From assembly GCA_013003325.1 (NCBI GenBank), contig JABDJU010000109.1, positions 1 through 7,232 of the forward strand: a stretch of DNA of 7,232 bases. Direction: 5' to 3'. Source of the stretch: Acidimicrobiales bacterium. Its GTDB lineage: Bacteria; Actinomycetota; Acidimicrobiia; Acidimicrobiales; SZUA-35. Below are positions 5,026 through 7,232 of this stretch, in pieces. Under the pieces are notes generated by a model, which saw nothing but the letters and a program-made list of their open reading frames with translations, did not search any database and had not been told where the DNA came from. The translations under genes and the position numbers were made by a program. How positions within the stretch are numbered: position 1 is the stretch's first letter; every line of letters begins with the position of its first letter.

Positions 5026-6369
5026 GTGAGTGAACCCAACGATGCCGAGGTGACCGACACCGCCGCGTGGGTGGTGAACCCGACCGGTCCTCTGACCGGC
5101 GACGTGACAGTTCGAGGGTCGAAGAACGCCGTGACCAAGCACCTCGTGGCTGCCATGCTCGGCCGTTCACCGTCGACGGTGAGCAACGTGCCCGACATCG
5201 GTGATGTCGAAATCACCACGAACATGCTCACAAGCCTCGGCTGCGCCGTCGAACGAAGCGGTGTCAACGAGGTCACAGTCGATCCATCAAGCCTCCACAG
5301 CAGCCGGGTGCCGCTCCGATTCAGCGGCATGAACCGCATTCCGATCCTGATGATCGGGCCGCTGTTGCACGCCGTCGGTGAAGCGTTCGTGCCGCTGGTT
5401 GGCGGTGACGACATCGGCTCACGCCCGGTCGACTTCCACGTAGACGCCCTCACCAAAATGGGTGCCCAGATCACCATCACCGACGAGGGGCTCGAAGCCA
5501 AGGCTAGCCGTCTCAAGGGTGCTCACGTCGAGCTGCCCTACCCATCGGTGGGAGCGACCGAGACCGTACTGCTGTCGGCGGTTCTGGCCGAAGGCCGCAC
5601 CGTGCTGGACGGCGGTGCCACCGAACCAGAAATCATCGAGCTGGCCCTGTTCCTTCAACGGATGGGAGCGCGGATCGAAATGCGCCCCAACCGTCGGTAC
5701 ATCATCGACGGCGTCGATGAGCTGAGCGGGGCAAGCCACAAGCTGAAGGGTGACCGTATCGAGGCCTTCAGCTACTTGGTGGCCGGGCTCATCACCGGCG
5801 GAAAGGTCACGGTGCACGGCTGCAGCCAGGACCGTCTGGTCACGGCGATCTCCACCCTCCACGGGATGGGGGCACAGTTCGAGATCACCGACGCTTCGAT
5901 TTCCGCCTGGTCCGATCAGCTCCGACCCGCAGCGGTCGAGACCGATACCCACCCAGGCTTCATGACCGACTGGCAGTCGCCGATGGTCGCCCTTTTCACC
6001 CAATGCAACGGCCTTTCGGTGATGTACGAAACTGTCTACGAGAACCGGTTCACCTACGTGCCGGCGCTGAATCAGATGGGCGCCAAGATCGAGATGTACA
6101 CCACCGCACTGGGTAGCATCGACAGCCGCTTCGTGGGTTCATCCACCCCCTGTTCGGTGGTCGTACACGGCAAGAGCGAACTCAGAGGCAGCGACGTCGT
6201 CGTGCCAGACATCCGCGGCGGCTTCGCCTACGTGTTGGCCGCGGCGGCTGCGAAGGGAACCACAACCATCACCGGAACCCATCACCTCGACCGCGGCTAC
6301 AACCGGCCCATCGAAAACTTCGTCGAAATGGGATTGGATATCCGCCGTACGACGGTTCCTCTTCGGTGA
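5026..6369 (+). CDS. murA: UDP-N-acetylglucosamine 1-carboxyvinyltransferase (MurA), Asp-type active site
   Basis: Catalyses transfer of enolpyruvate from phosphoenolpyruvate to UDP-GlcNAc, the first committed step of peptidoglycan synthesis, in the cytoplasm. From GTG 5026 the protein has 447 residues, slightly longer than the usual 420-430. Residues matching the E. coli enzyme are K33-N34 (K22/N23, in GSKNA), R104 (R91), R133 (R120, in GSRPVD), D315 (D305, in MTDWQ), R341 (R331, in ENRF) and R397 (R397, in DIRGG). The catalytic-loop Cys115 is replaced by Asp: the motif reads GGDDIG with D128 at the Cys position, as in mycobacteria, chlamydiae and Borrelia. Such enzymes are active but not alkylated by fosfomycin. 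The region before the loop (MNRIPILMIGPLLHAV) departs from the usual MRAS...GPLLAR pattern, so this is a divergent MurA. Its stop overlaps the lgt start (GTGA), implying coupling. Starting at ATG 4966 would add 20 residues and at TTG 4936 would add 30. A non-essential paralogue is possible but less likely. Confidence 0.93.
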   Translation: MSEPNDAEVTDTAAWVVNPTGPLTGDVTVRGSKNAVTKHLVAAMLGRSPSTVSNVPDIGDVEITTNMLTSLGCAVERSGVNEVTVDPSSLHSSRVPLRFSGMNRIPILMIGPLLHAVGEAFVPLVGGDDIGSRPVDFHVDALTKMGAQITITDEGLEAKASRLKGAHVELPYPSVGATETVLLSAVLAEGRTVLDGGATEPEIIELALFLQRMGARIEMRPNRRYIIDGVDELSGASHKLKGDRIEAFSYLVAGLITGGKVTVHGCSQDRLVTAISTLHGMGAQFEITDASISAWSDQLRPAAVETDTHPGFMTDWQSPMVALFTQCNGLSVMYETVYENRFTYVPALNQMGAKIEMYTTALGSIDSRFVGSSTPCSVVVHGKSELRGSDVVVPDIRGGFAYVLAAAAAKGTTTITGTHHLDRGYNRPIENFVEMGLDIRRTTVPLR

Positions 6370-7232
6370 GCCTTCTCGCTTCGATCCCCGCCCCGCCGGG
6401 CAACAGCTTCAGTCTTGGTCCCCTGACGTTCAACTACTACGGCCTGATGATTGCCCTCGGCGTGTTGGCCGCAGTGGAGATCGGTCGGCGTCGGTGGCAG
6501 GCTCAGGGCGGTGATCCCGACGATATAACCTCGATCGCCACGGTCGGAGTTCCTGCTGGGCTCATCGGTGCTCGGCTGTATCACGTCATCACCGACTGGA
6601 AGATGTACACCGACTCCCCTCTCGACGTGTTTGCGATTTGGAACGGTGGGTTGGGGATTCCGGGTGGCCTCCTTCTCGGCGTCGCCGCCGGGGTGTGGCA
6701 GGCCCGACGCAAGGGGATCACCGGCGATCGGTTGTGGGATGTCATCGACGCGGTGATCCCCGGCATTCCGGTAGCCCAAGCGATCGGACGCGTCGGGAAC
6801 TGGTTCAATCAGGAGGTCTTCGGCGGCCCCAGTGACCTGCCCTGGGCTCTCGAGGTTGACCCTCGCTACCGTCCGGAGGGCTACGCCGAGTTCAACACGT
6901 TCCATCCGGCGTTCCTCTATGAGGCGCTGCTCAACCTCACACTGGCCGGCACCCTGATCATGTTGGACCGCACCGAGCGGCTCGGGCGAGGCCAGATCCT
7001 GCCGCTGTGGATCGCCGGCTACGGGGTGCTCCGTTTCCTGATCGAGTCGATTCGCACCGACGAGGCCTCGCTGATCCTCGGCGTTCGGGTCAATCACTGG
7101 ACAAGCGCCATCGCCGTCATCGTTGGACTTATGTGGTTCCGACATATGCGCCGGCAGGCCCAGGTCCAAGCGGCCACGATCAACTCGTTCGAAGATCTCG
7201 CCGCCGACGAAGCACTCCTCGAAGGCGATGAT
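6366..7232 (+). CDS. lgt: Prolipoprotein diacylglyceryl transferase (Lgt), 3' end beyond window
   Basis: Membrane enzyme that transfers diacylglycerol from phosphatidylglycerol to the lipobox Cys of prolipoproteins, the first step of lipoprotein maturation. 289 codons are visible from GTG 6366 to the window edge with no stop, so the C-terminus is missing, though the core is complete. The Lgt signature GRVGNWFNQEVFG has R142, N145 and E150 where E. coli has R143, N146 and E151. YYGLM near the N-terminus places Y25 at the E. coli Y26 position, and GYGVLRF gives Y219 and R223 for Y235 and R239. The loop GGLGIPGG has P99 where E. coli has the important H103; actinobacterial enzymes also commonly lack this His. 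Hydrophobic segments fit a multi-pass membrane protein. From about residue 270 the sequence becomes a polar, Ala/Glu-rich tail, as in actinobacterial Lgt proteins with extended cytoplasmic C-termini. The start overlaps the murA stop by GTGA, so translation is probably coupled. Confidence 0.95.
   Translation, partial: MSLLASIPAPPGNSFSLGPLTFNYYGLMIALGVLAAVEIGRRRWQAQGGDPDDITSIATVGVPAGLIGARLYHVITDWKMYTDSPLDVFAIWNGGLGIPGGLLLGVAAGVWQARRKGITGDRLWDVIDAVIPGIPVAQAIGRVGNWFNQEVFGGPSDLPWALEVDPRYRPEGYAEFNTFHPAFLYEALLNLTLAGTLIMLDRTERLGRGQILPLWIAGYGVLRFLIESIRTDEASLILGVRVNHWTSAIAVIVGLMWFRHMRRQAQVQAATINSFEDLAADEALLEGDD

Noticed and set aside
4674..5516. 280-codon minus-strand frame opposite the kinase end and murA start
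   Set aside because: Ser/Arg/Thr-rich composition without motifs, opposite conserved MurA residues; antisense shadow.
6297..7169. 290-codon minus-strand frame opposite lgt
   Set aside because: The plus strand encodes a clear Lgt with its signature; the minus frame has no family features.
1..7232. tRNA, rRNA, CRISPR array, insertion sequence, integrase or att site
   Set aside because: No cloverleaf, repeat-spacer pattern, transposase motif or terminal inverted repeats were seen on either strand.

Overview
The window is 7.2 kb of high-GC bacterial DNA with seven tightly packed protein genes. Two lie on the minus strand and five on the plus strand. Codon third positions are strongly G/C, GTG and TTG starts are used, and one pair of genes on each strand is almost contiguous or overlapping. 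An Asp replaces the usual catalytic Cys of MurA (a GGDDIGSRPVD motif, like the mycobacterial form), and Lgt carries a GGLGIxGG loop as in actinobacteria. Both point to an actinobacterium. My guess, from the general look of the proteins and not from any search, is a member of the Acidimicrobiia or a related environmental lineage.

Left part, minus strand: a DEAD-box RNA helicase (1181-2335) is followed 9 nt downstream by an N6-adenine DNA methyltransferase that runs off the left edge (1171 to 1, 390 codons visible). The two lie in the same reading frame, separated by one TAG and three codons. A 115-nt divergent intergenic region (2336-2450) separates them from the plus-strand genes.

Middle, plus strand: a small stand-alone class III adenylate cyclase with all six catalytic residues (2451-2996) overlaps by TTGA a serine beta-lactamase-fold hydrolase without a signal peptide (2993-3823). 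After 62 nt comes an aminoglycoside-phosphotransferase-like kinase (3886-4881) of unknown substrate.

Right part, plus strand: a 144-nt leader holding a hairpin with a UACG tetraloop precedes murA (5026-6369, GTG start with an AGGGAG ribosome binding site). murA overlaps by GTGA lgt (6366 to the right edge, 289 codons visible, no stop reached). This pair supplies the first committed step of peptidoglycan synthesis and the first step of lipoprotein maturation, so it is an envelope-biogenesis unit.

I see no tRNA, rRNA, CRISPR array, insertion sequence, integrase or attachment site. The window reads as ordinary chromosome. I do not see an unmistakable new system. The points most worth following are the Asp-type MurA, the cyclase-hydrolase pair with the adjacent kinase, the in-frame helicase-methyltransferase junction, and the UNCG hairpin ahead of murA.
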